Shown here in pieces: positions 1 to 8,722 of a DNA stretch of 64,000 bases (positions are counted from its first letter, which is position 1; every line of letters begins with the position of its first letter). Origin of the DNA: Pseudoalteromonas luteoviolacea NCIMB 1944. GTDB lineage: Bacteria; Pseudomonadota; Gammaproteobacteria; Enterobacterales; Alteromonadaceae. A program made the position numbers and the translations under genes. The notes under the pieces were generated by a model. The model did no database searches. It worked only from the letters and a program-made list of their open reading frames with translations, and was not told the origin of the DNA. The stretch lies in NCBI RefSeq assembly GCF_001625565.1, contig NZ_AUXS01000022.1, forward strand, positions 62,001 through 126,000. Reading direction: 5' to 3'.

Positions 1-1
1 T

Positions 2-709
2 GGATGTAAATTGTTTAAAAAACAAGGCCAGCGCCAAGTGCTCAATCAATACGGCGAGCTACTCCTGCCACAAGCAAAGCAGATGTTGCAATACAATGAT
101 GCCATTTTGCAGCAATTTACATCTGAAAGCGTCACGGGTCGTGTGCGCTTAGGGATCCCCAGTGAGTTTGCCGCACGAATTCTACCTGCCATCATCGGCG
201 ATTTTGTGTCTCTTTACCCAGATGTGGCTTTAGAAGTGAAGTCAAGATTAAGTAAGCATTTACTCTCAGTATCAAGGCAAGATCAATTTGATTTGGTTTT
301 GGCGTTAAATGAAGAGTTAGAATCTGTAACCCACCCAATATTTATGCGCGATCAACTGGTCTGGGTTGGCGACTTAACCCTTGCCAAAAAAGATGTCATC
401 ACCTTAGTCACCGCGCCGGAGGGCTGTATTTATCGACGTCGTGCCATTGAAGCGCTGCAACAGAGCGGCCGGCCTTTTCGCATCGTATACAGCAATGCAG
501 ACTTAACCGGCCTGACTGCGGCGTTAAACGAAGGATTGGGGATCACGGTTTTGGCCAAAAACACCGTACCAAGTGAATTGTCTTATCAAGAATATACCCC
601 TGACTTACCGATGCTTGGCGAAATAGGGATCAGTTTAATTAAAAATACTCAGGAGTCTGCCCATGCAGTAAACAAACTCGCTGAGTTTATCGCGTTACGA
701 TTGTCGTAA
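2..709 (+). CDS. LysR-family transcriptional regulator, 5' end cut by window edge
   Basis: This is the C-terminal part of a LysR-type regulator. The reading frame is open to the window edge and no start codon is visible, so the true gene begins upstream. The visible protein starts inside the winged helix (LFKKQGQRQVLNQYGE corresponds to the usual LF.R..R...LT..G end of the HTH). It then runs through the linker helix (LLLPQAKQML) into a periplasmic-binding-like effector domain (GRVRLGIPSEFAARILP onward). The domain order and size fit the family; the effector and target cannot be told. It ends 10 bp from the convergent ubiI-like gene. Regulators of this family often control a divergent neighbour, which would lie outside this window. 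Confidence 0.85.
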   Translation, partial: GCKLFKKQGQRQVLNQYGELLLPQAKQMLQYNDAILQQFTSESVTGRVRLGIPSEFAARILPAIIGDFVSLYPDVALEVKSRLSKHLLSVSRQDQFDLVLALNEELESVTHPIFMRDQLVWVGDLTLAKKDVITLVTAPEGCIYRRRAIEALQQSGRPFRIVYSNADLTGLTAALNEGLGITVLAKNTVPSELSYQEYTPDLPMLGEIGISLIKNTQESAHAVNKLAEFIALRLS

Positions 710-719
710 CGCAGCAACT

Positions 720-1886
720 TTACTGCCCTACAGCCTGCTTTACAAACAGGTTTTTGATCGGGCCTAAGTTATCAACTAGGCTCAAGCCCAGGCCTCGGAT
801 GAGCTTTTTCGCCGGGTGTGCACCTTCAAATAAATCTTTGAGGCCTTGCATCATAGCTATATGCTTTTGTGCATCCAATTTACGCGCTCGTTCGTACTCC
901 CTGAGTACTTTGTGCGCAGCAAATTCCTGACTTTGCTCACCCAGCGCTTGAATTAAATGAGCTGCATCTTTTAAGCCTAAATTCATGCCCAAACCCGCAA
1001 GTGGGTGAATGGTATGGGCAGCATCCCCCATTAATACTACGCGACCTTTTAACCATTGCTGTGCATATCGCATGGTAAGTGGAAACACCGCTCTGTCACT
1101 TTGTACTTCACACAGCCCACATTGCATATCTATAGCGACAGATAACGACTTATTGAATTCGCTAGGGCTTTGCGCCATAAGCTGTTTTGCATGCTCAGGA
1201 GACGTCGACCAAACAATTGAATGCATAGTCTCTTCGCGCAATGGTAAAAACGCCAATGGGCCTGTTGGTAAAAATACCTGACGCGCCGTATGCTGATGGG
1301 TACAATCTGTTTTGACCGTAGCTACAATTGCATGGTGGTCGTAATCCCAAAAGCTCAGCGGCATATCAAATAACTTACGCACCCCAGAGTTTGCGCCATC
1401 GGCAGCCACCAGCAGCTTGCTCATCACCGGCATACCTGACGCTAAGGTGATCAATACGTCAGTATCGGTTTGATGAATCGTTTGATAGCGACTTTCAAAC
1501 GCCAGCGTGACATGTTCAAATGCTTGTAACTTATTGTACAGTGCGTAGCGAATACCATCGTTTTCAATGATGTGACCAAGCTCGGGGAGCTGTAAAGCTT
1601 GCGCATCAAATGCTATTTTGCCAAAGCTGTCCGCATCTCTGACATCCATTGCGGTATAAGGTGTTGCTCTACTGGCAAAGATATCCTGCCAAACATCCAG
1701 TGATTCAAATAATTGCTGACTGGCAAGACTAATCGCACTCACCCGCACACTGTAGTCTTCAGTTAATGGCTGTGGCGCAGTGCCAGCGTCAAGCACCATC
1801 ACTGAAATACCTTGTCGTGCTAAACCCAATGCCAGCGTTAATCCAATACAGCCTCCACCGACTATACATACTTGCACTTGCTGCAT
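720..1886 (-). CDS. ubiI: FAD-dependent ubiquinone-biosynthesis hydroxylase, UbiI/VisC type
   Basis: A 388-residue flavoprotein monooxygenase of the UbiH/UbiF/UbiI family, which hydroxylates the aromatic ring of ubiquinone precursors (C5 for UbiI). The N-terminal dinucleotide-binding motif VGGGCIG lies at residues 9-15 and the second FAD motif GDAAHTIHPLAGLGMNLG near residue 287. The internal stretch DSFGKIAFD and GHIIEN resembles E. coli UbiI more than UbiF. It starts 10 bp downstream of ubiH with a good AGGAG site, so it is the last gene of the ygfB-pepP-ubiH-ubiI operon, the same order as in E. coli. The distinction between UbiI and UbiF rests on gene order and those short motifs. Confidence 0.85.
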   Translation of the reverse strand: MQQVQVCIVGGGCIGLTLALGLARQGISVMVLDAGTAPQPLTEDYSVRVSAISLASQQLFESLDVWQDIFASRATPYTAMDVRDADSFGKIAFDAQALQLPELGHIIENDGIRYALYNKLQAFEHVTLAFESRYQTIHQTDTDVLITLASGMPVMSKLLVAADGANSGVRKLFDMPLSFWDYDHHAIVATVKTDCTHQHTARQVFLPTGPLAFLPLREETMHSIVWSTSPEHAKQLMAQSPSEFNKSLSVAIDMQCGLCEVQSDRAVFPLTMRYAQQWLKGRVVLMGDAAHTIHPLAGLGMNLGLKDAAHLIQALGEQSQEFAAHKVLREYERARKLDAQKHIAMMQGLKDLFEGAHPAKKLIRGLGLSLVDNLGPIKNLFVKQAVGQ

Positions 1887-1896
1887 GAGAGCTCCT

Positions 1897-3075
1897 CTAT
1901 TGCACTCGGCCCATTAGCTGTCTAGCCAATGGCATTTTTAAATTGGGAAACAGACTGATCATCATCAAGCCGCAACTACGCCCAAAAGCGATACTGCGAG
2001 ACTCGTTAGAAAATAGCCTCACAAGGCCATCAGTCAAAGTCATCACACGCCCGATGTCTTGATCTCTGGCGACTTTATACGCATGGGTAAATCCATGATC
2101 ACCCCAGCTATCGAGCGCTGTTGCCTGTAACTGTGTGACTAAACATTGAATATCACGCATACCAAGGTTAAAGCCCTGACCAGCAATCGGGTGAATGGCG
2201 TGAGCGGCATTACCTATCACCACCACTCGATGATGCACCACACTAGAGATACGGCCATGAACCAGCGGATAACGACTGCGTGTACCCACCGCTTCAAACA
2301 GGCCGCCACGATAGCCAAACTCTTGCTGTAGACGCATTAAAAACTGACTATCATCAAGCGCTAAAACTTCCTCAAGCGCACTTTGATTCATGCACCACGC
2401 TACCGAGAAACGACCTTCGCTCATCGGTAACAGCGCAATAGGCCCCTGTGATGTAAAACGTTCAAAAGCTTGACCCTGATGCTCAGGCGACACTTTCACA
2501 TTGGCAATTAATGCCCCTTGCTCATATGGAAAGCTGTCAAACTCGAGATTTATTAAATCTCGTGTCGGTGATTGTGCCCCATCGGCAACCACCAGCAGTT
2601 TTGCCTGTAATTTTACGGCTTCATCACTATCGAGTGTCACTTCAACATAGTCTAAATGCTGCACTAGTGAGTTGACCTTTGCAGGACAAAACAAAGTAAT
2701 GTCTTGGCTTTGCAATTGCTGGTGCAAGAATTGACCATATGGATTCACTTCTACCACATAGCCCAGTGCATCAACTTGATACTCTTGAGGTGTGATCGAC
2801 GCTTTTCCAAAATGGCCTCTATCAGACACATTGACCTTTAAGATTGGCTCGGCAAAAGACCAGGTTTTATTAAAGAGGTTAAGCTGGCTCAAGTAATCAA
2901 CGGATTGCTCAGCCAGCGCTATGCAGCGATCGTCAAAACTTGGGTGGCTTTGCGCTTTAGGGGCAAATGCTTCCACCACAGCTATACGGCAGTTGGGAAT
3001 TTGTTTTTTAATACTGACGGCAGCAGTGGCACCTGCCATGCCACCACCGACAATAAGTACGTCGAATTGTTGCAA
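1897..3075 (-). CDS. ubiH: 2-octaprenyl-6-methoxyphenol hydroxylase UbiH
   Basis: An FAD monooxygenase that hydroxylates the ring in aerobic ubiquinone synthesis. It has the N-terminal FAD motif VGGGMAGATAA and the second motif GNAAHAIHPIAGQGFNLGMRD. The Asn in GNAA, in place of the family's usual Asp, is also found in E. coli UbiH and separates it from UbiI/UbiF. Two TTG codons are possible starts, at 3090 and 3075. A GGGAG ribosome site lies 8 nt before the one at 3075 (reading MQQFDVLIVGGG), so I prefer that. There is no ATG nearby. It sits directly downstream of pepP, as in E. coli. Confidence 0.88.
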   Translation of the reverse strand: MQQFDVLIVGGGMAGATAAVSIKKQIPNCRIAVVEAFAPKAQSHPSFDDRCIALAEQSVDYLSQLNLFNKTWSFAEPILKVNVSDRGHFGKASITPQEYQVDALGYVVEVNPYGQFLHQQLQSQDITLFCPAKVNSLVQHLDYVEVTLDSDEAVKLQAKLLVVADGAQSPTRDLINLEFDSFPYEQGALIANVKVSPEHQGQAFERFTSQGPIALLPMSEGRFSVAWCMNQSALEEVLALDDSQFLMRLQQEFGYRGGLFEAVGTRSRYPLVHGRISSVVHHRVVVIGNAAHAIHPIAGQGFNLGMRDIQCLVTQLQATALDSWGDHGFTHAYKVARDQDIGRVMTLTDGLVRLFSNESRSIAFGRSCGLMMISLFPNLKMPLARQLMGRVQ

Positions 3076-3099
3076 GCCTGATACTCCCAATTCTTGCAG

Positions 3100-4413
3100 T
3101 TAGGCTTTTTGCATCAGCGCTTCAATCTCTGCTATCGATTTTGGCACATCAACAGTTAAGTTTTCATGGCCATTTTGCGTGATCAGTAAATCATCCTCAA
3201 TGCGCACGCCAATGCCTTTGTACTGTGCTGGTACTTCAGCATCTTCATCGAAATATAAGCCGGGCTCAATGGTCAAGACCATGCCCGCTTCAAATGGTCG
3301 ATCTGCTTCATCCATCTTATACTCGCCAACATCATGCACGTCTAAACCGAGCCAGTGACCTACACCATGCATATAAAATGCTTTGCAAGCCTGTGCTTCG
3401 ATCAACTCGTCAACGGTGCCTGAAAGGATACCCAGTTCAATTAGGCCTTCAGTTAAAACACGCACAACCTGTTTGTTGGCTTTAACTAAAGTACCACCCG
3501 GTTTCACTTCTTCAAATGCTGCCAATTGCGCTTTGAGTACTAAGTTATATATCTCAGTTTGCGCCGCGCTAAATTGACCACTAACCGGGAAAGTCCGTGT
3601 TATGTCAGCAGCATACCCTTCCAATTCACACCCGGAGTCGATCAAGATCAAATCCCCCGACTTTAACGCATCACTATTTTCAGTGTAATGCAATATATTG
3701 GCATTGTTACCTGAGCCAACAATGGTGCCATATGCTGGGTAGCGGGCGCCATTCATTGCGTAGTGGTGGTGTATTTCAGCTTCTAATTGATATTCAGTGG
3801 CGTCTGGCTTGGCAAATTGCATCGCTCGCACATGCGCCTGTGCGCTGATCTGCGCCGCCTTGCGCATCACGGCAATTTCATTGTCTGACTTAAACAAACG
3901 CATTTCATGCACCAAGGGACGGATATCCTTGATGGTTTCTGGTGCTTTATAGCCTTTTTTCGGCGCACCGCGCAGTGTGCTCAACAAGCTCCACACCTTG
4001 TCATCAAATAGGGGGTAAGTTCCCTGACCAAAGTACAAGGTTGCACAACCATTCACCAATGCTAACAATTCGTCATCTAAGTCAGTTAAAGCATAAGTTT
4101 CATCCATGGCAAACTGGGATTTGGCCATTTCAAAGCCCACTCGTCTGCCATGCCAAATCTCGGCAAGTTTGTCTTTATTGCGGCAAAATAAGATAGTGCG
4201 GCCACTGCCTGCTTTATCTTTATGTAGTACCAGAACGGCATCCGGCTCTTTGAAACCCGTTAAGTAAAAAAAGTCGCTGTCTTGGCGAAATGGAAACTCA
4301 GTGTCGCGACTGCGGGTAATTTCAGCAGCCGCAGGGATAATCGCCACCGCATTGTTATCTAGGCTGTTTAGCAGTCGCGCACGACGTGCTACAAACTCTT
4401 CATTTTTTATCAT
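3100..4413 (-). CDS. pepP: Xaa-Pro aminopeptidase PepP
   Basis: A 437-residue M24B metallopeptidase that removes N-terminal residues preceding proline. It has an N-terminal AMP_N domain (SRDTEFPFRQDSDFFYLTGF) and a C-terminal pita-bread catalytic domain. The dinuclear metal ligands are visible in DSGCELEGYAADITRTFP, HGVGHWLGLDVHDVG, IEPGLYF and GIGVRIEDDLL. The frame extends upstream to 4476 inside ygfB, but the ATG at 4413 gives the usual N-terminus and lies 2 bp after the ygfB stop codon, implying translational coupling. It is the second gene of the operon with ubiH and ubiI. Confidence 0.93.
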   Translation of the reverse strand: MIKNEEFVARRARLLNSLDNNAVAIIPAAAEITRSRDTEFPFRQDSDFFYLTGFKEPDAVLVLHKDKAGSGRTILFCRNKDKLAEIWHGRRVGFEMAKSQFAMDETYALTDLDDELLALVNGCATLYFGQGTYPLFDDKVWSLLSTLRGAPKKGYKAPETIKDIRPLVHEMRLFKSDNEIAVMRKAAQISAQAHVRAMQFAKPDATEYQLEAEIHHHYAMNGARYPAYGTIVGSGNNANILHYTENSDALKSGDLILIDSGCELEGYAADITRTFPVSGQFSAAQTEIYNLVLKAQLAAFEEVKPGGTLVKANKQVVRVLTEGLIELGILSGTVDELIEAQACKAFYMHGVGHWLGLDVHDVGEYKMDEADRPFEAGMVLTIEPGLYFDEDAEVPAQYKGIGVRIEDDLLITQNGHENLTVDVPKSIAEIEALMQKA

Positions 4414-4415
4414 AA

Positions 4416-4979
4416 TTAGTGCACTGTTTTTGATGTTGCGCCATTTCCTTGCTCTCTGCCCATCTCTGCAAAGCATAAAAGCGCAGAAACACGAATATAC
4501 TCGACCACTTCATGAAATGCTTGTTGGTCTTCCTCTGTATCATCGAAATGCGTATCAAGCTTAGTGATCTCACTGAAGTCACTGATCACTTCTTTTACAT
4601 CATCAGACAACTTGCCATAGTCTTTCTGCTTTAGACCAAAGCCAAGTAAAAACCCTGAAACCCAAGAAACTAACGCGTTGGCTTGATCGATAAGTGCTTC
4701 ATCGCCATTTGGCAAATAGACTTCAAAAGTGTGTTCAGGATCATTAAAACGCTCTACCACAAGCTTGTATAACTCTGCTAAAAACCCTTTAAGTTCAACA
4801 CCGAAAGCTTGGCCGTCATTGAATACATCACTGAGCAAACCTAAGTATTCTTTATCATCAATACTCAAGCCACAGGCCAAAATGCCACTAATGGTGCCAT
4901 GAACTTCTGCTGGTGCGACAAAGATGCCGTGTTTTTCGAGTAGTAACTGTGCTTGCTGGTAATCTTTTAATTCGATCAT
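4416..4979 (-). CDS. UPF0149 family protein YgfB
   Basis: A 187-residue acidic helical protein of the UPF0149 (YgfB/YecA) family. The recognised features are the N-terminal HGIFVAPAEVHGTISGILACG stretch, cut here into the conserved HG.. and G.L.G segments, and the WVSGFLLGFGL core. Its biochemical role is not established in general; a Pseudomonas homologue has been linked to regulation of an antibiotic-resistance gene. It is the first gene of the minus-strand pepP-ubiH-ubiI operon, and its promoter must lie in the 270-bp space shared with the divergent 6S RNA gene. Confidence 0.85.
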   Translation of the reverse strand: MIELKDYQQAQLLLEKHGIFVAPAEVHGTISGILACGLSIDDKEYLGLLSDVFNDGQAFGVELKGFLAELYKLVVERFNDPEHTFEVYLPNGDEALIDQANALVSWVSGFLLGFGLKQKDYGKLSDDVKEVISDFSEITKLDTHFDDTEEDQQAFHEVVEYIRVSALLCFAEMGREQGNGATSKTVH

Positions 4980-5242
4980 AAGGCTTAATTCTCATTCACT
5001 TGATAAGGTTAATGCTAACATTCGAAGTATAGCAACTACAATGCATTGTCTTATCTGTAGGGAAAAAACCCCACAGTTCTCGCAGTTTGCCAACAACTAC
5101 ATAGATAGTTTTCGAACATAGAATGTAGGTCGTGTGTATGGAAAAAAAGCAAAAGTTGAGCAGCCAATACTCAGTAGATGATTTTGCCAGCAAATAAGTA
5201 AGATTTTTTCATTTTATGGTTTAAGCATTCGGTGTTGTCTTA

Positions 5243-5248
5243 TATACT
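5243..5248 (+). promoter_or_regulatory. -10 element of the 6S RNA promoter
   Basis: TATACT lies about 7 nt before the inferred 5' end of the 6S RNA. I see no clear -35 consensus 17 bp upstream (TTTAAG is the nearest), so only the -10 box is called. Confidence 0.5.
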
Positions 5249-5253
5249 AAAGT

Positions 5254-5438
5254 TGTTCCCTAGCTCGCCGGACAGTGGATTATGTCCCTGAGCCGATAAA
5301 CTTTTTTTAGGAATGCAGTTTATTCACTTTTGCGCAAGCTTGGCAGGTACCGAGAAGCCTACGGTGGGTTGTTGCCTTCCGCCTTGAACCTTAGGGTTCA
5401 AGGACTTACATCCGCATCCGCGCAGCCGGGGACACCTT
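5254..5438 (+). ncRNA. ssrS: 6S RNA (RNA polymerase-binding regulatory RNA)
   Basis: 6S RNA mimics an open promoter and sequesters sigma-70 RNA polymerase in stationary phase. The sequence carries blocks found in E. coli 6S RNA in the same order: TCCCTGAGCCGATA (5284-5297), CCGAGAAGCCT (5350-5360), and CCTTGAACC then AGGGTTCAAGG with a following TTACA (about 5382-5409). The ends pair as expected: GTTCCCTAGCT at the 5' side with AGCCGGGGAC at the 3' side (about 5424-5433), allowing G-U pairs. Exact ends are estimates. In E. coli it lies between zapA and ygfA (fau). Here it is divergent from ygfB, and neither of those genes is adjacent. Confidence 0.9.
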
Positions 5439-5496
5439 AATCTGCCATCAAAACCCGCATAAAGTCCGCCTGACTTATTCCTTTTTCCGAATACAT

Positions 5497-5526
5497 AAAA
5501 AAACCCACAGAACATCATCCTATGGG
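5497..5526 (-). terminator. Intrinsic terminator of the acyltransferase gene
   Basis: Read on the minus strand: CCCATAG, a 9-nt loop, CTGTGGG (7 bp with one G-U), then seven T. It begins 29 bp after the stop codon of the acyltransferase gene and faces the 6S RNA gene. Confidence 0.8.
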
Positions 5527-5554
5527 CTCACTATTTACACTGATTTTCTATTGG

Positions 5555-6652
5555 CTATATAGATGACTTACGCTTCACTGGCTGCGCATACATAGACAAA
5601 ACAAACTCTTTTAGCTCGTTTGGAAGTGTCTCAATATTTTGCTTGAAACGCTCAGTTTCTTCACTGCTGCTATTTGCTTGTTCGCCCGCTGCTAAATAGT
5701 TTGTTGAATGCAAGTAATAGTTATCAATGATTTGCTTGTCGATAATTTGCGCCAACTCCTCTGGCGTTTCAAAATCATCCTCAATTGGTGTCCCAAATGC
5801 GACATGGACATTGCCTTTATCAGCGCTAAATCCATCAATGATACTCTTGATATCTTCGCCTTCTTCCTTTTGATACTCACCAAACTGCTGCTTGTGATAC
5901 AGCTCTTTGGCTTTTGCCAGTGCACATGGCTCGTATTGATAAGAAATTGATACTGGCACTACCTTTAGCTTTCGCACGTAATCAGCAAATGGTTCTTTTA
6001 AGCGCCTGCCCTGAAGCTGTAGCATTTTTAATAGTGCAGGGTCGGTATAGTCAATACCATCTTTTGCACGGCCTTCTTTTTGCGCAATCCAAATCGAATT
6101 ACCTTCTTGCAGTGAGTCATAAATGTAACCTGATAACTGCGACAGCGCTTTGAGCATTTCTTTTGGCGCTTTTGCTGAGCGCTTTACAATAAAGCTCTTA
6201 TTCAAGCGCATCAACTCGGTAATATAAGGGACTTGCAACAAGTTATCACCAATTGCAATGCGTACCGTCGGTAAATTGTTCTGGTGCAATCCCCAGTTAA
6301 CCAACGCGGGATCTAACACGATATCGCGGTGATTAGAAATAAACAAATATGCGGCATTTTTATCTAAACGCTCAAGCCCAGAATAGGTAACTTTGGAAGT
6401 GGTGCGCTCAACCAACATAGACAAATATTGCGCCACCTCATTTTGAACCGCTTCAACATTATTGACAGTTTTCCATTTAGACTTGAGTCTCGCTTTTACC
6501 AAAGGCCTGCTAATAGCGGCAAAAGACGCTATCCATTTTGGTAGGTTATGTTCGGCAATAACATCTAAAAACTGTTCGTCGGCCAATAGCCTGTCTAGGG
6601 CCGCGGGCACTTCATCATCATTATAAGGTCTGATATCTGCGTATTTATCCAC
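5555..6652 (-). CDS. PlsC-like glycerophospholipid acyltransferase family protein
   Basis: A 365-residue protein with the signature of the lysophosphatidate/glycerol-phosphate acyltransferase superfamily. Its substrate-binding and catalytic motif is SNHRDIVLDPALVNWGL (about residues 110-126). The usual motif has His and Asp four apart; here the spacing from His to the following Asp is five. The second block, IWIAQKEGRAKDG (about 187-199), matches the EG.R motif. It probably acylates lysophospholipids or a related acceptor at the membrane; the substrate is unknown. No transmembrane helix is obvious. The start is GTG (6650-6652). It is a single-gene unit with its own terminator. Confidence 0.7.
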   Translation of the reverse strand: MDKYADIRPYNDDEVPAALDRLLADEQFLDVIAEHNLPKWIASFAAISRPLVKARLKSKWKTVNNVEAVQNEVAQYLSMLVERTTSKVTYSGLERLDKNAAYLFISNHRDIVLDPALVNWGLHQNNLPTVRIAIGDNLLQVPYITELMRLNKSFIVKRSAKAPKEMLKALSQLSGYIYDSLQEGNSIWIAQKEGRAKDGIDYTDPALLKMLQLQGRRLKEPFADYVRKLKVVPVSISYQYEPCALAKAKELYHKQQFGEYQKEEGEDIKSIIDGFSADKGNVHVAFGTPIEDDFETPEELAQIIDKQIIDNYYLHSTNYLAAGEQANSSSEETERFKQNIETLPNELKEFVLSMYAQPVKRKSSI

Positions 6653-6746
6653 TAAATTACTCTTACTGATCTAGGCGTGTGACAAAAAAACGGCCTATTC
6701 TATCTCGCTCTTTACCCGGATGCTAAGAATATCAAGTCTGACCACA

Positions 6747-8033
6747 CTAGGTTGTCAGACGTTGTTTGAAATCTTTCGCGAATAAACGCAGCATCAACAC
6801 CGCAAGTAAAATGGCACAGACTTGACTCAGCCAACTTGGCAATACTTCATGCTGATGCCCTGCCATTGCGGCCACTTCAAAACCAAATTGCAAAACGAGA
6901 TAGTCCGTTAAAAAACCAAACAAAATAGCGACTCCAATCACAGCTGTAATATATGCAGCTACAGCTCGACGTCCCAGCTCTTTTGCAACCACCCCAATGG
7001 TCGCTACATTTGTTGCAGGCCCCGCTAACATAAAGACTAACACTGCTCCCGGCGACACCCCGGCGAGCAGCAGTCCTGCAGCAATAGGCGTCGAAGCCGT
7101 CGCACAAATATACATGGGAATACTGATCAATATGACCACTATCATGGCCAATATACCGTTACCCCATTGAGCTAAAAACTCGGTCGGTACATATGTTTGG
7201 ACTAATGCTGCGAAGAATATACCAATTAGAAGCCAAACCATAGTATCAGATAATAGCTTGTTACAACTAAATTTGACTGCTTGCCAGAGCTTGGTGGGCA
7301 AGCCGTCCTTGGGTTTGCTTTGAGAAGAGCAGCAAGCACTTACTTCTGATTGGTCTATTTTATCTTCTCTAGAGCAACAGTCGGTCTGATGATCCTGCTC
7401 AATGTGTTCATGACTGTGCGCACCAAGCTGTTTGGTTGGGCTACCTTCAGTGCTACAGCAAGTTGTTACAGGTTCCGACACTTGCTCAGCGCAAACAGGT
7501 GCAGCTTCCGTGACAGCTTCCTGTTCCTGAGAACAACAAGAAACTTGGGGTTTAGGAGTCGCTTGCAAAGCTTTAGAGCAACACGACGTCGCTTGTGGTT
7601 GCTTATCACAATGCTGCGCGTTCCCAGACAACTCAGTGCTGTCTCTGCCAACCAATAACCCCGCCGTGATCGCGCTGGCTACCGCAGCAATTGGTCGAAT
7701 AACAGCCATAAAAGGCCCCAACATAGCGTACGATACAGAAATAGAATCCACGCCGGTTTCTGGCGTTGACACTAAAAATGCGGTAGTAGCACTTTTCGAC
7801 CCACCCGCGCGTCGCAACCCAATGGCAGCAGGGATCACACCACAGGAACACAGTGGCATAGGCGCACCAATCAATGCCGCTTTAACAGTCGTCCACAACC
7901 CCTCTTTACCTAAATGACGTTGTAAAAAGTCTTTTGGAATAAATACATTAAGTAAACCAGCCAGTAATAACCCCAGCATCAACCAAGGTGCTGAAATTAC
8001 AAATAATTGCCAAAAGTTACTGATGAGTGTCAT
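6747..8033 (-). CDS. SO_0444/YraQ-type metal efflux permease with Cys-rich loop
   Basis: A 428-residue membrane protein of the permease family that includes YraQ and the SO_0444-type putative Cu/Zn exporters. The N-terminal helices contain PMPLCSCGVIPAA (residues 58-70, a CxC on the membrane). A soluble loop (about 131-250) holds five CC(S) pairs (near 151, 166, 182, 219 and 234), extra single Cys residues and an HSHEH patch at 206-210, then further helices (GPATNVATIG). The loop looks like a soft-metal binding region. The start codon overlaps the end of the ZntR-like regulator gene by 17 bp, so the two are co-transcribed and translationally coupled. Export of zinc or copper is inferred from family and regulator. 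Confidence 0.8.
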   Translation of the reverse strand: MTLISNFWQLFVISAPWLMLGLLLAGLLNVFIPKDFLQRHLGKEGLWTTVKAALIGAPMPLCSCGVIPAAIGLRRAGGSKSATTAFLVSTPETGVDSISVSYAMLGPFMAVIRPIAAVASAITAGLLVGRDSTELSGNAQHCDKQPQATSCCSKALQATPKPQVSCCSQEQEAVTEAAPVCAEQVSEPVTTCCSTEGSPTKQLGAHSHEHIEQDHQTDCCSREDKIDQSEVSACCSSQSKPKDGLPTKLWQAVKFSCNKLLSDTMVWLLIGIFFAALVQTYVPTEFLAQWGNGILAMIVVILISIPMYICATASTPIAAGLLLAGVSPGAVLVFMLAGPATNVATIGVVAKELGRRAVAAYITAVIGVAILFGFLTDYLVLQFGFEVAAMAGHQHEVLPSWLSQVCAILLAVLMLRLFAKDFKQRLTT

Positions 8034-8439
8034 CTAAATCCTCCAGTGCCGTTAAAATTGAACAGGCGTTTGCGGGTTCATCACCACCACAACATTGATC
8101 AGCGAGTAAAGTCAATGAACGTTCAAACATACTCAGCTCCGAAATTTTTTCACGAACCCAATCTCGCTTTTGTAAAGTCAGGGTTTTTACTTCTTCACAG
8201 CGATATAATTGTTTATCAATCTTGATACTCAATAATTCTTGAATATCTTTGAGATTAAACCCGACTTCCTTTGCGCGAATAATAAAACGCAGCCTATCAA
8301 CTGCCTGTTTATCATATAGACGATAGCCCGCCGCACTTCTTTCATTGGCAACCAATAACTCTTGTTGCTCGTAATATCTCAGCGTATCCGTTGACACGTC
8401 TAACAACTTTGCAAGTTGCCCTATTCGATACATCGCCAT
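8017..8439 (-). CDS. MerR-family metal-responsive regulator, ZntR-like
   Basis: A 140-residue MerR activator resembling ZntR. The N-terminal winged helix reads MYRIGQLAKLLDVSTDTLRYY, a dimerisation helix follows, and the C-terminal metal loop is DQCCGGDEPANACSILTAL. ZntR has the same CCG...CSIL arrangement. The frame is open for 60 more residues upstream (to 8619), but similarity starts at the ATG codons at 8439 and 8433. A weak GGA precedes 8439, which I prefer. It is transcribed with the permease from the promoter at 8676-8707 and so probably autoregulates. Zinc is the likely signal; lead or cadmium are alternatives. Confidence 0.88.
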   Translation of the reverse strand: MAMYRIGQLAKLLDVSTDTLRYYEQQELLVANERSAAGYRLYDKQAVDRLRFIIRAKEVGFNLKDIQELLSIKIDKQLYRCEEVKTLTLQKRDWVREKISELSMFERSLTLLADQCCGGDEPANACSILTALEDLDDTHQ

Positions 8440-8675
8440 AGTTATCCACTCAGTTAACACGATAAAGTCAGCTGACGCTCTTAAGCCCGTGCAACCTGTT
8501 AGCCACAATAAATCAAATTTAAGAGCTAAAAGTGATACACTGGCGTTTGCTATTTGCTGAACGCACACACATGAACTCTGCAAATGGTGTCGTGAACGAG
8601 CGCGTTTAATGCCCACCAATTAAGTAGGCGCTAAAATTCACCGCCACCATTTCGTCAATTTCATCACTAATAAAG

Positions 8676-8707
8676 AGTATAAACCTTGGAGTTAACTCCA
8701 AAGTCAA
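8676..8707 (-). promoter_or_regulatory. MerR/ZntR-type promoter with overlong spacer and central operator
   Basis: Read on the minus strand: -35 TTGACT (8702-8707) and -10 TATACT (8676-8681), separated by 20 bp instead of the usual 17. The spacer contains the palindrome TTGGAGTTAACTCCAA. This closely matches the E. coli zntA promoter layout (CTGGAGTCGACTCCAG between TTGACT and a -10). MerR-family activators untwist such spacers when metal is bound. It drives the regulator-permease pair. The operator lies only about 20-40 bp before the start codon of the divergent dehydrogenase gene. Confidence 0.92.
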
Positions 8708-8722
8708 TAACGAGATAAAAAT

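Noticed and set aside
5138..5197. 19-codon frame between ygfB and 6S RNA as a zapA remnant
   Set aside because: No similarity to the ZapA N-terminus and far too short.
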